From: Vitis vinifera | Lineage: Eukaryota; Streptophyta; Magnoliopsida; Vitales; Vitaceae | Direction of reading: 5' to 3' | NCBI RefSeq assembly: GCF_030704535.1 | Contig: NC_081806.1 | Span: 4,475,001-4,539,000 of the forward strand | DNA length: 64,000 nt | In this document: one piece after another, positions 35,981 to 48,147 of the stretch | How the letters are laid out: every line of letters starts with the position of its first letter | How positions within the stretch are numbered: the first letter of the stretch is position 1 | Made by a program: the position numbers and the translations under genes | Notes under the pieces: generated by a model | Database searches by the model: none | Told to the model about the DNA's origin: nothing | Seen by the model: the letters and a program-made list of their open reading frames with translations, nothing else

Positions 35981-38440
35981 CAAACCACCCTTCACTATGA
36001 AATATTTGTTGATATTGAATTCATGACTACCTTCTTTTAGACCTCCTTTTTACCATAAGATAAAAACATGTATGCTAGTGTCATATATGATTGTTCTTAA
36101 GAAGGTAATGTCTGCTGTAATACTAGCAGTCTCTTTTTCTACAACTATAACGATCGTACTATAATAGTCATCATATTTGAGATTGCATTTGTATTTGCAT
36201 CCATTGTCACCTTCGTACGCATCTAAAATTCCAAATATTAATTATTTTTATATTGTTAATAATTAAAAATCAGGATAATATTGTAAAAATGTCGTTGGGA
36301 AGGTGTGTGCATGGTCCCTGAAATTCTTGATTTGACTAGTCATCACAACATTTTATGTTTATATTATCACAAATAAATATAAATGGAAGCAAATGCAGAA
36401 GAAAGAATATTTCATGTAAAAATTAATTATTTAAATTTATTAAATATAGGTAATAATAGAAAAGTCTTTTTAAAGAATATATTCTAATCGGAAAATATAA
36501 AGAAATTATTTGATATATGGTATAGGAGACTTCGTATTTTTATAGTTTGTTTATTTGTGAAAAGAAATTAAAGACAATTAAAGATTCATAATAATTAATA
36601 AGTAAATAAAATTTTTATAAAAAGAAACAATATATTAAATAAATATGTAGAAAAAAAAAAGGTTAAAAAAATATAGAAATAGAATAATAAATTAGAAAAT
36701 AAAAATCATTTAAATATGTATTTATTTTATTTATTTATTATTATTTTACTATTTATCATTCTCTACTACATTTAAATGTTTGAGCAAATAAAATATTAAG
36801 ATAAAAATGAATAAATTGGTAGTTTATCTTTTCACCTAACGATGATATTTATAACATTCCACTTCGGATTAAAAAAAATTTGATATTATATAAATATGAG
36901 TCTCTTTATTTTAAAACTGTTAATATCTTTGAGTTTAAAACATATAATATTTATAATTACAGGATTTTTTACAAAAATAAGTAGGGTGTAGAGGAATATT
37001 ATAAACTTTTAAAAGCAAAATATTTATATAAATTTTATATATGTTGTAAGAACCATTTTATTAAGTTGCAATTTGCAATTTGTCTGCATTCTGAAGGATG
37101 GGTCACTTCATGGAGTTCCGTGCATTTTCTTGAGTCTTCTCTTGCTCCTGTTTTCAAGTGCCAAGAATCATTTTTGTCTTAATTTGAATGTGAGACAGAG
37201 AGGGCTTTTGGGCTTATTATCAACCTATGAGATGTCCGTTCAAAGACGTCTATTAGGCATTCCACGGGGCCGACTTTGACATTTTCAAATTTCAACAGCT
37301 CCGCGTCAGTCTTTGGGTCTAGTTCATCCAATAATCTGAGGCCCAAGCCTATCACATGTGCGACTCTACCCAAACCCAAGGAAGTTTCAAGTGCATATGT
37401 CATGGATTAGCGAAAATGCCTTGACGTATGCTGCTTCCTCAAGACCTGCGACCATACATGGCAACCAATTTCGTGCTTTGACAGCCCAGTCCCTCCCAAA
37501 CATCAACAACAATCAACTGGTTCTGGGTCGGAATTACAACGAACTGGCTATATACTGGTGCTGCAATGTCGATCCATAGAGAACCACGATCGTCCATAGT
37601 CCATAGACCACTTGCATTTCTTTTAATACAATGGTGCACTCTGCGGTGTTCAGGACCTTGATTCATTTAGATGCATATGAATGAATCTAAATTTGCAGGT
37701 TGCTTGTAGGGTGAAGGGACAAGTGACAATTTTCCCAAATGACAAAAAGATAAAAATAAAAGATGACAGACTCCAACTGAATTTATGGGAGAAGTTGTGA
37801 GTGTACCAACCTGTTGGGACTAGTCATCAGGATCGGGATTCAACCTCTTGTCTAGCTTATGGTAAAACTTGTGTAGAACCCACAGCTACCACAACGCATG
37901 TGCCCATGCACAACCAGTCCTTGTCAAAAGACACAATACAATGCCTCCTTGTACAGCATGTGCAGGACGTTTCGGCTGAACCTTACATGGTGGGTTGGCA
38001 CTCGGCCGTATGCCAACAGAGACAAGCGGCACCCATAACAAAAACAATAGTAAATCATATTATGGAAGTTCCAAATCTCATTCTCGAGAGTATATACATA
38101 CCCGTCATCCATATCCACATCTTCGGTTTTTGATATTTTGTAATTCCATCCACGTAGTTGGGATCCATGAGAAAACGTTATCTCATTGGATCATTGCTAG
38201 CTATGCAAGTTGAACTAAGCCCTAGAGGAAAAAGGGAATGGAAGAGACAAAAGAGACCAGAGTGGACCAAACAGAGAATAAAACAAAGAGAACAAGAAAA
38301 TGCCAAATCCTGCTTTGACCTAAGAATCCCAAATCCCGAACGCACCAATTTCACATCATCACCATAAACATAACCATAACCATGTTATAGAATAACGGTA
38401 ACCAACATCAAAATTATCACAAGAACCCAAAAAGTTGTAA
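35981..38440. other. Intergenic; possible TRIM-family LTR relic
   Basis: The segment 36849-36960 (ACATTCCACTTCGGAT, then TATGAGTCTCTTTATTTTAAAAC) looks like a worn solo LTR of the TRIM family. From 37070 to 38360 the DNA is less AT-rich, but its open frames on both strands overlap one another and match nothing I recognise. Confidence 0.35.
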
Positions 38441-40027
38441 CTAAATTGTAGGGGTTAAGGGCACACCCCTGTCTTGATTATTATCATTAGAGTACCTGCA
38501 AAGGACCTTGCACTTGACCACGTTGCCATAAACATAGAACCCCGGTGCCACCATGATCCGGACCATGACTGGGACCAGCCTCCGAGCCTTGTCTCCACCC
38601 ATGTCGTCCATGTACACAGTGTCAAACTTCGTCCCAGTCTCAACTCTAAAGATTGGCAAGCTCGGGTGCACCGACATGGCCAGAAGGTGCACCAACCACA
38701 CGCTCTTGGAGGCTGAGAAGAACGCCTGTAGCAGCGGCTCAGTCCAAGCACGGTTCCAAGCCAGCATAGCCACGATCTCACTCATCTTCCTGTCACAGAA
38801 TTTACTGAACTCCTCGCTGAAGTGCCTCGTTCCTTTGTTCAACACTTCATCCCATGTTAGCCCTTGTAGAATGTTGAATGACGCGTAGTTCGCTTCGCAT
38901 CGTTCTATTGGGTTTAGAATTTGATTGGAAGCATTCTTCTGGAATCCAACCGACTCGAAGTCTTCGAAGAAGGCCTTGCTCAGCAAAGCTTCTAGGTAGA
39001 CGAGGAGGGTTCTAGGGTTCTTGGAGAGCGAAAGTTTTACATCGTAAGGTTGAAGGAGGAGTGATATTCTCTCGTAGACTTTACCTCCAATTTGCCGGAG
39101 TTGCAAAGTGAGCGATCGGCTGAGGAGTCGAATCGAAGAGCGGGCTTCTGATACTGCTACCAAGAAATGTTCGATCACCTTATCGTGATCGCGAATTTTG
39201 AAATGATTCGCTTCGATTTGTTGATCTTTCCTTGGCCGGTACGGTGAATTGCCGCTGCAAACGTCAAGTCCCGACTTTAAATTGTGGCAGTAGACTTCGA
39301 GCTTGTTCAGCTTTTTCTCCAATTCAGCCATGGAGTACTTGAGCCGAGAAGCTTCGAGGAGAGCTTCGTCTCTCTTCCTCGTAGCTTGAATGAGCTTGTG
39401 GGATAGCTCCGCCACGGCGATCTTCCAGTGCTCTTCTCTTGCCGTCCACGATGTATCTGACGTCCTCGGACTCTTCCTTGTAAACGACGAGAGTATCGAT
39501 TTGAAGATACCGTTGGGGCTTGCGAGCGACGACGAGTTCCGATTCATGCCGGCGTTGTCCAGAGGAACCACGGAGATCTTTTCCCGGGCGCTTGGCCGAC
39601 ACTTGTTGCAAGAGACCGTACGGTCGTCTTCGTAAAGGCTGTCCGAATCCGTACGTTTTCTGGTAGACTGTTTTCCATTTTTGTCAGATTTATGGATGGG
39701 CGTCGGATGGTGTTTTGAAGGGTCTCCTTTGTCTGTACAAGAACTTGGAGTCACTTCGTCTTCTTGTTCTTCCCTTTCGCACTCTTGAATCTGCAGACGA
39801 TAAACGAAGAATCAATAACCAAAATCCAAAGTTTAGCCCCACTTGTTTTCCAATATAAAAAAAATACATAAAAATGCCTGAAATTGTTTTCCCGAGAAAC
39901 AAACAAGGAGTCGGGGGTCAGGGGTTATACTTACAGGAGTGAAGTGAGGAGACCGGGGAGAGGGCGGAGGGCGCGAAGGGGAGGCTCTAGAGGAAGACGG
40001 AGAAGAAGAAGAAGATGATGGAGCCAT
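38441..40027 (-). CDS. IRK-interacting-protein-like / GIL1-type (DUF641) protein
   Basis: Two exons, 40027-39935 (31 codons) and 39790-38441, join in frame (GT donor after HFTP, AG acceptor before IQECERE) to 480 residues. The N-terminus is a Ser/Pro-rich low-complexity segment. A predicted coiled coil spans about 148-203 (WTAREEHWKIAVAELSHKL through AELEKKLNKLE), the DUF641 region. The C-terminal domain carries RSSIRLLSRSLTLQLRQIG, FCDRKMSEIVAMLAWNRAW, ASKSVWLVHLLAMSVHP and VMVRIMVAPGFYVYGNVVKC. This order is that of Arabidopsis IRKI and GIL1 homologues, plant-specific proteins linked to receptor-kinase interaction and gravitropic light responses. Which paralogue this is cannot be told. Neighbouring genes are on the other strand. 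There is no sign of decay. Confidence 0.85.
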
Positions 40028-40418
40028 GGTTCAATTATCTATCAAATTTTATCTTATTGGTTTCATCTGCATACGTAGCTTTTCTTTTTAAAACCTCTGC
40101 AGCCTGTATTCTCAGTTATTTACGTAGAAATTCACACTCGTCACTTTCTTTCCTTTTCTTCGGTTGCATTTTCGTCGTCTTGTAATCATGACCATAAATC
40201 ACAGGCACGGTAGGCATCCCCGGCCTTCTGATCCATAAACCCATAGTGGATCCTGATCATCCCACGTCATCGATCTTTTAGAATCTCCTCAGAGGCTCAG
40301 ACCTCACCTCTGTGTATTACACCGTTTCTGTACAATACCTTTTTTTATTTTATGTGATAATTATATTTCTCAAATTTAAAATTCCATATCGTCAATATTT
40401 TAAATCGAGTCAAAATAA

Positions 40419-40464
<46 letters not shown>

Positions 40465-42915
40465 GGACGTGATAGGGAGCAGTGGGCCCCAAGTGGTGGG
40501 CCCATATGGATACGAGGGTCATTATGACCTAAACAGGGACCTCATATTGAGGTCACAAGGCAAGACGGGGTTCAGGTCGCTCTAGGACCAGCTCTGCACA
40601 GTGGCGTTTAGCTAGAGTTTGTTTATTCATTGATTTGCAATTGTAGGTCAGACTCAGATCTTCTAATGGTAATCCTTTTCCGGAGTCAACTCTTTTTCAT
40701 ATAGGAGCCGTTTCCAACCTAGAACTGCCGGGAAATGAACAAATTCTGAGCCGTCCGATGATGTTGGGTCCACCGTGCGCTAGTCTTCAATTCTGTCCCT
40801 AGTCTGTACACTGTAATGTTTAAAAAAGTTCATAAAGCTGTAGACATGAAAAGTTGCCCCTTTTAAACAGGGATTTCTGGCACTTTATTTAAAAAATAGA
40901 AATCATCCAGCGCTTGAAAATTTAGGGAGGAAGGATAAGGAGGGGCGAAGGTATTTGTAATGGTGCTTCTGCAACTTCTGACAAAATCCAAACAGCTCAT
41001 TAGATAAGTGTTCCTGAGAAGGGAAAGTAACAATTTGCAATAATGGCTAATGAATATTTCCTTTCCAGCAGTGTACCTAAAATCTCCTCAGGCAAATGTG
41101 GAACGCACTGTCTGAATAACTATCATTTAATCGCTTCCATAAAATGCTTATAATTATAAGTTTGCAACTCATATTATTTAGTTTATTTTTTATTTTTAAA
41201 TTTTTTTGAAGCAGTGAAAATTTTAATGTAAAAATATTAATTAAAAGCACAAAACTATTTTAACGTGATTTAATCAATCATGTTTATGTTCCATAACAAA
41301 TCATTTCAAAATTAAATAGAAATATTAGATTCTTAAAATATTTTATTTTTCACTTATAAAAAGAAATTTATATTAATTAGCAAACATTTTCCTTTCTAAA
41401 ATTAGAGAAGGAAATTTAAAAAAAAAAAAACCTAAGAGTAAAGAGTGGTCTGAATGAATTTGAAGGAGGGAGAAGATGACAGTCTGACAGATCGAGAGCG
41501 GTGTGATTCAGTGGCAGGATTTTTGGGGGTGGGAATATAACGTATTTTTCCAACCGATCGAAGGCATTGTGAAACGGGAGAATGAGTCAGTCTCAAGCAT
41601 TAATGGGAGTGTTTGGAGTTGGGTTGTGGCATTTATGGCTTCCGTGAATTCTCCTCTGAAAGCCCCCAACTACCACTATTAAATTCCGCAGATAGGGCCG
41701 ACCCATCTAGAAAAGAGATGGAGAGAAATGCATGTGAACTTCATAAATGAGACAATGGGCAGGGAGTCCATTGAAGTGGTCCTCTGGTTTTTTGTGCCAG
41801 CACGGCTTTGCATTTGGCCCGTGTCCTTCCTTGGGATCACGTGCACGTGTCCCCCACCCTCATCTCCTTCCCATTGGTTCTTCCCCACTGGGTTGGTTTT
41901 GGTTTTAGGCATTACCCCGCACCTGAACCTACTCTCACGGCTGCATCGTCCCGGCCACCATCGGACAAATTCCCCGCCTGCGCAGTCCATGCTCACCACT
42001 CATAGGGCCTAGATATCAGGCCAATACTCAAGACAAGCTTCATCTTTGCTAAAAGTCGATCCAAATTAAATTAAGGTTGAAAAAACTTAATCTAAACCAA
42101 ATGAATTATTAAAAATGATTGTTTAGATCTATCTAAACATCAAATTGTGTAGTATATATTATACTTTTTTAGATTTTATATTGAAATTTAAGATTTAAAA
42201 TTAAAGTTATGGTGTGGTAGCTGTTGAGGCCAATAAATAAAGTTTTAAGTCAATTTTTTGGAAGTATATAATTTTTTTGCAAAAAGAAGAAAAAATGTCT
42301 GAAATGGGAAAGTGGTGTTGGGTCATTAATGCGAAGCTGCCTTGGATTTGACAGTGGAGGCTTATATTGTAGTGCGTGCTGGAAGAAAAGGGCAAAAGCA
42401 TGGTCAGCAAATGGCAATCGGCGTGAATCAAATGGCGTTCAGCCACCATACGTCCATGGTCACACTTCAACACTTCATTTACTGACGCAGACGTACACCA
42501 GCCCCCTCATTAATTATAAATTTACAAAAACTCCTATCATTCTCACGGCGAACCAACATTTCACATTTTTAAAAATAAAAACTCTAATTTTTCTTTACTA
42601 TACCCTAATTATGATACGGTAGCGATGTAGGTTGAAGCTGACGGACAGGAGTGAAGTTTGTGGTGTTCAAGTTGGGGGGAAGGGGCCCAGGGAGGGCCAC
42701 GTTGGAGTTGTCAAGTTTTAGTGAAGTGAGATCTTTTGTATACTCGGATTAGAGCCCGTATTGGGCTTACTGCAACTTGGATGGATTGAAAATTGATGGG
42801 GTGGGCCTCCAGTTATAGCCCAGCCCATGTACTGTAGCTATTCTAAACTCCCAACGAAAGCCATATTTACCTGGAAACTTGGGCTGGACCGGACTTATAA
42901 TATTGTTGAGAAACA
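40028..42915. other. Intergenic with (AAT)n and a G-box pair
   Basis: The 5' flank of the minus-strand IRKI-like gene is followed by a (AAT)n microsatellite (40419-40463) and, at 41838-41849, two head-to-tail G-boxes (CACGTGCACGTG). The 41450-42020 segment is GC-richer, but its frames on both strands are not protein-like. No gene is supported. Confidence 0.45.
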
Positions 42916-42918
42916 ATA

Positions 42919-43180
42919 GCTATATTTGGTTCTTCAAAAGTATTTTTTAATAGGAAAGAGGGAAAAAAATAAAATATAATTAAAATTAATAATAAATTTA
43001 TATATTATAAAATTATTTAATCTTTACATATAAAATAAATATATATATATATATATAAGTTTTAAATATGGTATAAAAATAATTTATTAATTTTAAATCT
43101 AATTTTCATTTTTCTTCATTTTTTTTTTATAAATCCCCCCTCATATTTTCCTTTAAATTTTCTAAAAATCAAACATAACC
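42919..43180. mobile_element. MITE, diverged copy of 10899-11204 family
   Basis: The left end GCTATATTTGGTTCTTC pairs with a right end that reads GGTTATGTTTGATTTTTAG when reverse-complemented. The interior shares AATTTATA.ATT.TATAATTATTTAATCTTTA and the TTTTTCTTC-rich 3' part. The target duplication is not clear here. Confidence 0.65.
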
Positions 43181-43532
43181 TAAAATACCTTAAATCCAAT
43201 TTTTCTAGAATCAAACATTTTATAAACATACAATTTATTGTTGAAAATTATTTGATACTTTAAGATACGTTTTTTTAAACATAACTGAAAGAATTATATA
43301 CCCTACAAAGCCAACTACAAATAAATTTATTTTTCATATATTTTATGTAAATTATATATATATCATAACTGATAATATTTCTCATTATATTATATAAAAA
43401 TCATAGTGATGATAGATATTATTAACGAATAAATATAATCTTAAATTGTGTTTATAAGTCATTTATGATCTTAAATATTCACAACTTACAAACTTTTGCA
43501 TAAATGTCTTATAAAAAGTATAGTTAATAGAA

Positions 43533-44618
43533 TGTATTAGCCCAAGGGTTCTCCTAATCGGGTTTTGATGATAACAAACCATGGTTAAGTAACTAATTGG
43601 TTTAATGTTTAAGAATCTCAGGTATAAACTCGAAAATTCATCAAATGACCAAATAGATATAAGATCGAGACGCTTGGAAGACTTGAGATCTTAGGAAACT
43701 AATATAAGATGAATGCATGAGTGCACTTAGGATTTTCATACGTTTTCATGCATCTTAGAAAACTCGGTTTATTCTTTAAAACATCAATTTCATGAAAACT
43801 TGAGTTTTTAACTAATTTACCTTAGGCAAAATGTTTCAAAATTGGCTTAATAATTTACCTAAAGACATTGTCTAAGTGTTAGAAAAGAAAGGAATCAAAA
43901 ATTAGGTTTTTCGGGGCTAAAAAGGCTCAACCGGTTGAGGTCGTCCGATTGAGGACCAGTCGAGGAAGGTTAAAAACCTTCTCTCTCTTTCAGTAGCCTT
44001 CTCTTCCCGGTCGAGGTGATTCCTTTACCGGTCGACCCCTAGCTCGACCGGACGAGGTTGCCTTTTGCTGTTTTTGACTCTCGAGCTTAAAAACCTATAA
44101 ATTGAGAGCTCCACTTCATTTATTGATAAGAGAACACTTGCATTCAAAGCCCACCTACCTGTTCTTGATCAAAAAGCTCTCATTTCTTTCATAAGTGCAT
44201 TAAATCACCACTTGCATATCCTTTAGTGCACTCTTGTTGTCATCCTAGCTTTGTCTTGTATTTGAGTCATCTTTAAGCTAGGTTGAGTGAGTATATTTTG
44301 TAACAATCTGAGTGTTAAAGCATTCAAGATGGTTGAATCTTGAAGAGGTTGTGTAAGAGCCCATTGGAGTCGGAATCCAAGTGTAAGAAGATTGGAAGCT
44401 TGGTTGAAACTTCAAGTTAGTGGAACCCTCACTCGGTTAGGAGATTGAGGAGAGTGGATGTAGACAAGGAAGTGCCGAATCACTATAAACCCGAGTTTGA
44501 ATTCTCTCAACTCTATCTATTTACTTTGCTTATATTGTGTTTAATTTTGTTGTGATTGAAAATATTTTAAAAACCCAATTCACCCTCCCCCCTTTTGGGT
44601 ATTTTTCTTAACTAATCA
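43533..44618 (+). mobile_element. Probable solo LTR of a Copia-type retrotransposon
   Basis: A unit of about 1.1 kb has LTR layout: a TGTATTAGCCC start, a block of GGTCGA/TCGACCGG-type repeats (43930-44065), TATA box CCTATAAATTGAGAGC at about 44095, then a long leader and a 3' part ending CCCAATTCACCCTCCCCCC. That last motif is common at the ends of plant Copia (Tork/SIRE-like) LTRs. No coding region or partner LTR is in the window. Exact ends are uncertain. Confidence 0.6.
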
Positions 44619-45021
44619 TAGCCTTTGTTTTCTCAGAATGATTAGCATGTAAGTAAGAAACAGTTAATTTCTTACTTTAATTATTTTATCTTATTTTGGT
44701 TTCATAAGTACACAACCCTTTAAATTATCACTTACCTATTCTTTTAGCTTTTGTTAGGCTGTTTTTTAATAAAACGGAAAAACAAAAATATATATATATT
44801 AAGAATGCGTTTGACATCAATTTTAAAAAACATTTTTAATAGGTAAATATTAAAATTTTTTAATATTATAAAGATTATAAATGTTTCTATGATCACTGTG
44901 AACAAACTCTAAGTATATTAGATATGATAGAAAATGATATTATATTTATTTTTATGAATTTAAACTTATTTAATAAATAAGGAGATTATATCTCAATTTA
45001 CACCTCCAATAACACGTAAAG
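44619..45021. other. Intergenic, nothing recognised
   Basis: AT-rich spacer between the LTR and the duplicated block. Confidence 0.4.
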
Positions 45022-46632
45022 ATATGGTTAATTTATCGTCATTTTAAGGTTATGCATTAGAAATTAGAGTTTCAACTAAATTACTTTAAATATACGTTAC
45101 GAATTGTGAGTGGTTGGGAAATGAAGTATAAAATGCCAAAACATATAGGGTATGTAAAAAATAAAAACATATAAATTAGAAACTTAGAACATAGTGTTAA
45201 CCAAATTTTTATAAACTTTATGCATAAATAATTATTTTTAAAAAACAAATTTGGATGTATAAAACAAAATAAATGTAAATATTAAAATAATGATCATATT
45301 TTTACTTTACCAATAACACTTAGGAAGTGAGATTGAGTCGCTTTATGAATTGTATTGTCAAGGTCTTCAACTCACTACTTTCATATAGTGGATAAGTCAC
45401 TTGTGTGATGTATGTTATTAAAAATAAATAATAAAATGATATAAGAATGAGAGTGTGACTTGGAACCTTAATTTATAAAAAGTTGTACATCTCTTTAAGT
45501 GGTGTTTTTTTTTTTTGGCTTTTTGCTGAAAGCAATTTGATTTCAGAATTTTAGTTGTTTGTTTTTCTACTTTTTCATGACTTATTATAAACTTTTTACT
45601 AAATAGAAAAAACCAAAATATATAGTTTTTTTATAAATAAAATAAAATAAAATATTGGTTTTTCTTTACTTTTTAATACTTAATATAAATAAAATATTAC
45701 AAAAACAAACAACCTAATATTTAACACTATTAAGTATTAAGATTCCATTTAGAATTAAATTAAAAAAACAAACACCACCTTAGTCTTCTCATTAAATACT
45801 ATATTGGAGTTATACTCATTATTCACACCCATTATGTACAAATTAATGGGTAATGGTGGGTTATTAACTTGAATGCATCTCTATAATTGCATAGGTTATA
45901 CTTTTCCATTTTCCTCCATTACTCATAAACATAATGTACAAAATAAATTTCATAATGATAAGGTTACAAAAGTTGTAACACCACATTCATATAAATTAAA
46001 ATTTCTAACTCCCCATTTATAATCCGAGTCTTCCATACATAAGACTTTTGAATACTCAATCAATTAATTCACCTATCTATCAATTGATACCCTTAAATAA
46101 TATTTACACAAATATAATTATATATGACCACACATTATAGGAAAAAAGCTAACACATAGGACATTTGTTTGTTAGTTATTATTATTTTGATGAACTAATG
46201 AACCAAAAATTTTCATATATATAGGAACACTTTTTTTTCTAGAAAAAAATACATATATACAATTGTTCATAACAAGAATACTAAGATTATTTTTTATTTT
46301 TCATGTTGAGATTCAAATCAAAGCACATGCTTGAGAAACCAATTATTCCAATTCCAAACAGTAATTTGGCTGAATTTGGAAATGATAAATTTTGAAATAA
46401 TTTAACATGTATTTATCATTTTATGTATATGCGACAAGTAAGAGCCTATTTAGTAAATGTTGATATCCTAAATTTATTTGGTATTGGTTGTTGCAGGATA
46501 GTAGCACCCCGAAATTTAGGTCCCATGGAGGACTCCTAAGGGTTTGGCCACGAAAGATTCATGGATTACATATATAAATTGTTTAGAAATCTAAAATGTT
46601 TATAACATAATTTTAATAATTTAAAATGTTTT
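45022..46632 (+). repeat. Segmental duplication, long copy
   Basis: Block A (45022-45194) and block B (46154-46632) recur in the same order at 46648-47270. In this copy they are separated by 960 bases that include the MITE 45498-45779. Block B holds the segment with GATGAACTAATGAACCAAAA and GACTCCTAAGGGTTTGGCCA. Identity is high by eye with scattered substitutions. No coding frame is conserved between copies. Confidence 0.8.
45498..45779. mobile_element. MITE, long copy of the GGTGGTGTTTG family
   Basis: The left end AGTGGTGTTTTTTTTTTTTG and right end AAAAAAACAAACACCACC form inverted repeats. TTA flanks both sides (45495-45497, 45780-45782), suggesting PIF/Harbinger origin. The element is 282 bases and non-coding. 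A shorter relative lies in photolyase intron 1. Confidence 0.75.
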
Positions 46633-46647
46633 AATAAATAAGGTAAA

Positions 46648-47270
46648 TATATGGTTAATTTATCGTCATTTTAAGATTATGCATTAGAAATTAGAGTTTC
46701 AACTAAATCACTTTAAATATACATTACGAATCGTAAACGGTTAGGAAATGAACTATAAAATGCCTAAAAATATAGGTGTGTAAAAAACAAAAACATATAA
46801 ATTAGAAACTTAGAACATAGGATGTTTGTTAGTTATTGTTATTTTGATGAACTAATGAACCAAAACATTTCATATATATAGGAGCACCTTTTTACTACTA
46901 AGATTTTTTTTTTATTTTTCATGTTGAGATTCAAATCAAAGCACATGCTTGAGAAGCCAATTATCCCAATTCCAAAAGTAATTTGAATGAATTTGGAAAT
47001 GGTAAATTTTGAAATAATTTAATATGTATTTATCATTTTGTGTATATGTGATAAGTAAGGGTTTATTTAGTAACTGTTGATATCCTGAATTTATCTGGTA
47101 TTGGTTGTCGCAGGACGGTCAACACCCTGAGATTTGGGTCCCCATGAAAGACTCCTAAAGATTTGGCCATGAAAGGTTCATCGGTTATTTATATATATAT
47201 ATATATAAATTGTTTAGAAACCTAAAATGTTTATAACATAATTTTAATATTTTAAAATGTGTTTTAAAAA
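46648..47270 (+). repeat. Segmental duplication, short copy with internal deletion
   Basis: Block A' (46648-46820) joins directly to block B' at the hexamer ACATAG (46815-46820). In the long copy, ACATAG occurs at both ends of the segment missing here (45189-45194 and 46154-46159). This fits a 965-base microhomology deletion after tandem duplication. Confidence 0.8.
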
Positions 47271-47955
47271 TAATTTTTATATGTAATTTTTTATTTTTAA
47301 TTGTTCTACATGTTTATATAATTATTTCTTAATAATATTGGGAAAATAAATGAAAACAATATAAAATAACTAAAAAATATTTTATGAAAACACCTTATTT
47401 TTTGTTTTCAAGAAAAAAAAAATTTTAAATGGTTTTTGGTTATCAAACATGATTCTTGTGTTTTTTATTATGAAAAATATAAAACTATTCTAAAAAATAG
47501 TTCCCAGACAAACGCTAAAGGCTGTTTGGTAATTATTTTTTAAAACAATTTTAAAAAATAAATTTTGAAAACTGTTCTTTAATTTTTATAAAGTAAAGGT
47601 TTTTAAAAAAATTTTAAAATGTTTTTAACTTTGTTTTTAATATTTTTAAATATGTTTTAAAAATAATTTATATATATTATTTTATTTTTAATTATTTTAC
47701 AGGTTTATATAATTATTTTTTAAAAGAATCTTAGTAAACAAGTGAAAACAATAAAAAAATAACTAAAAAATATTTTATAAAGACATAGTTTTTTTTTAAA
47801 TTTTTAAGAACAAAAAATAAAAAACATGTGCTTTAATGATACCGTAATTTTTATTTTTAAGAAAAAAATAAAAATCATTATTGTAAAACATATTTCTTTT
47901 TGTCAAGGAGAAAAGAAAAATGCTATAGAAAACAACAACAACTCCCAAATAGCGA
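47255..47955. mobile_element. Two back-to-back MITE copies of the 9371-9770 family
   Basis: The first, 5'-truncated copy ends near 47518 (ATAGTTCCCAGACAAACGC). The second starts at about 47520 (GGCTGTTTGGTAATTATTTT) and ends near 47955 (CCCAAATAGCG). Both share TTTTAAAAATAATTT.TATAT, TTTATATAATTATTTCTT-like and AAAACAATA.AAAAATAACTA segments with each other and with the 9.4-kb copy. Confidence 0.6.
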
Positions 47956-48147
47956 TTTAAATAATATACAACAAAATTCATAATATATTTTTCCTCACCT
48001 GAACCCGCAAGGACACGCTTATTCCGAGTAGATTTTCCAGGTTATCTCGTGTCCGCGCACTCCTGATTTCCTTTTATTGACGGTCACCAGATAGGAGGGA
48101 TCAAGAAAAGAGTATCCAGCTGGAGAGCAGAGAGATCTGGAGCTGCA

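Noticed and set aside
38474-38888. Plus-strand open frames of 80-111 codons
   Set aside because: They are antisense shadows of the IRKI-like exon, whose protein is clearly conserved on the minus strand.
41679-42012. Overlapping frames on both strands of about 100 codons
   Set aside because: The GC-richer patch lengthens all frames, and none resembles a known protein.
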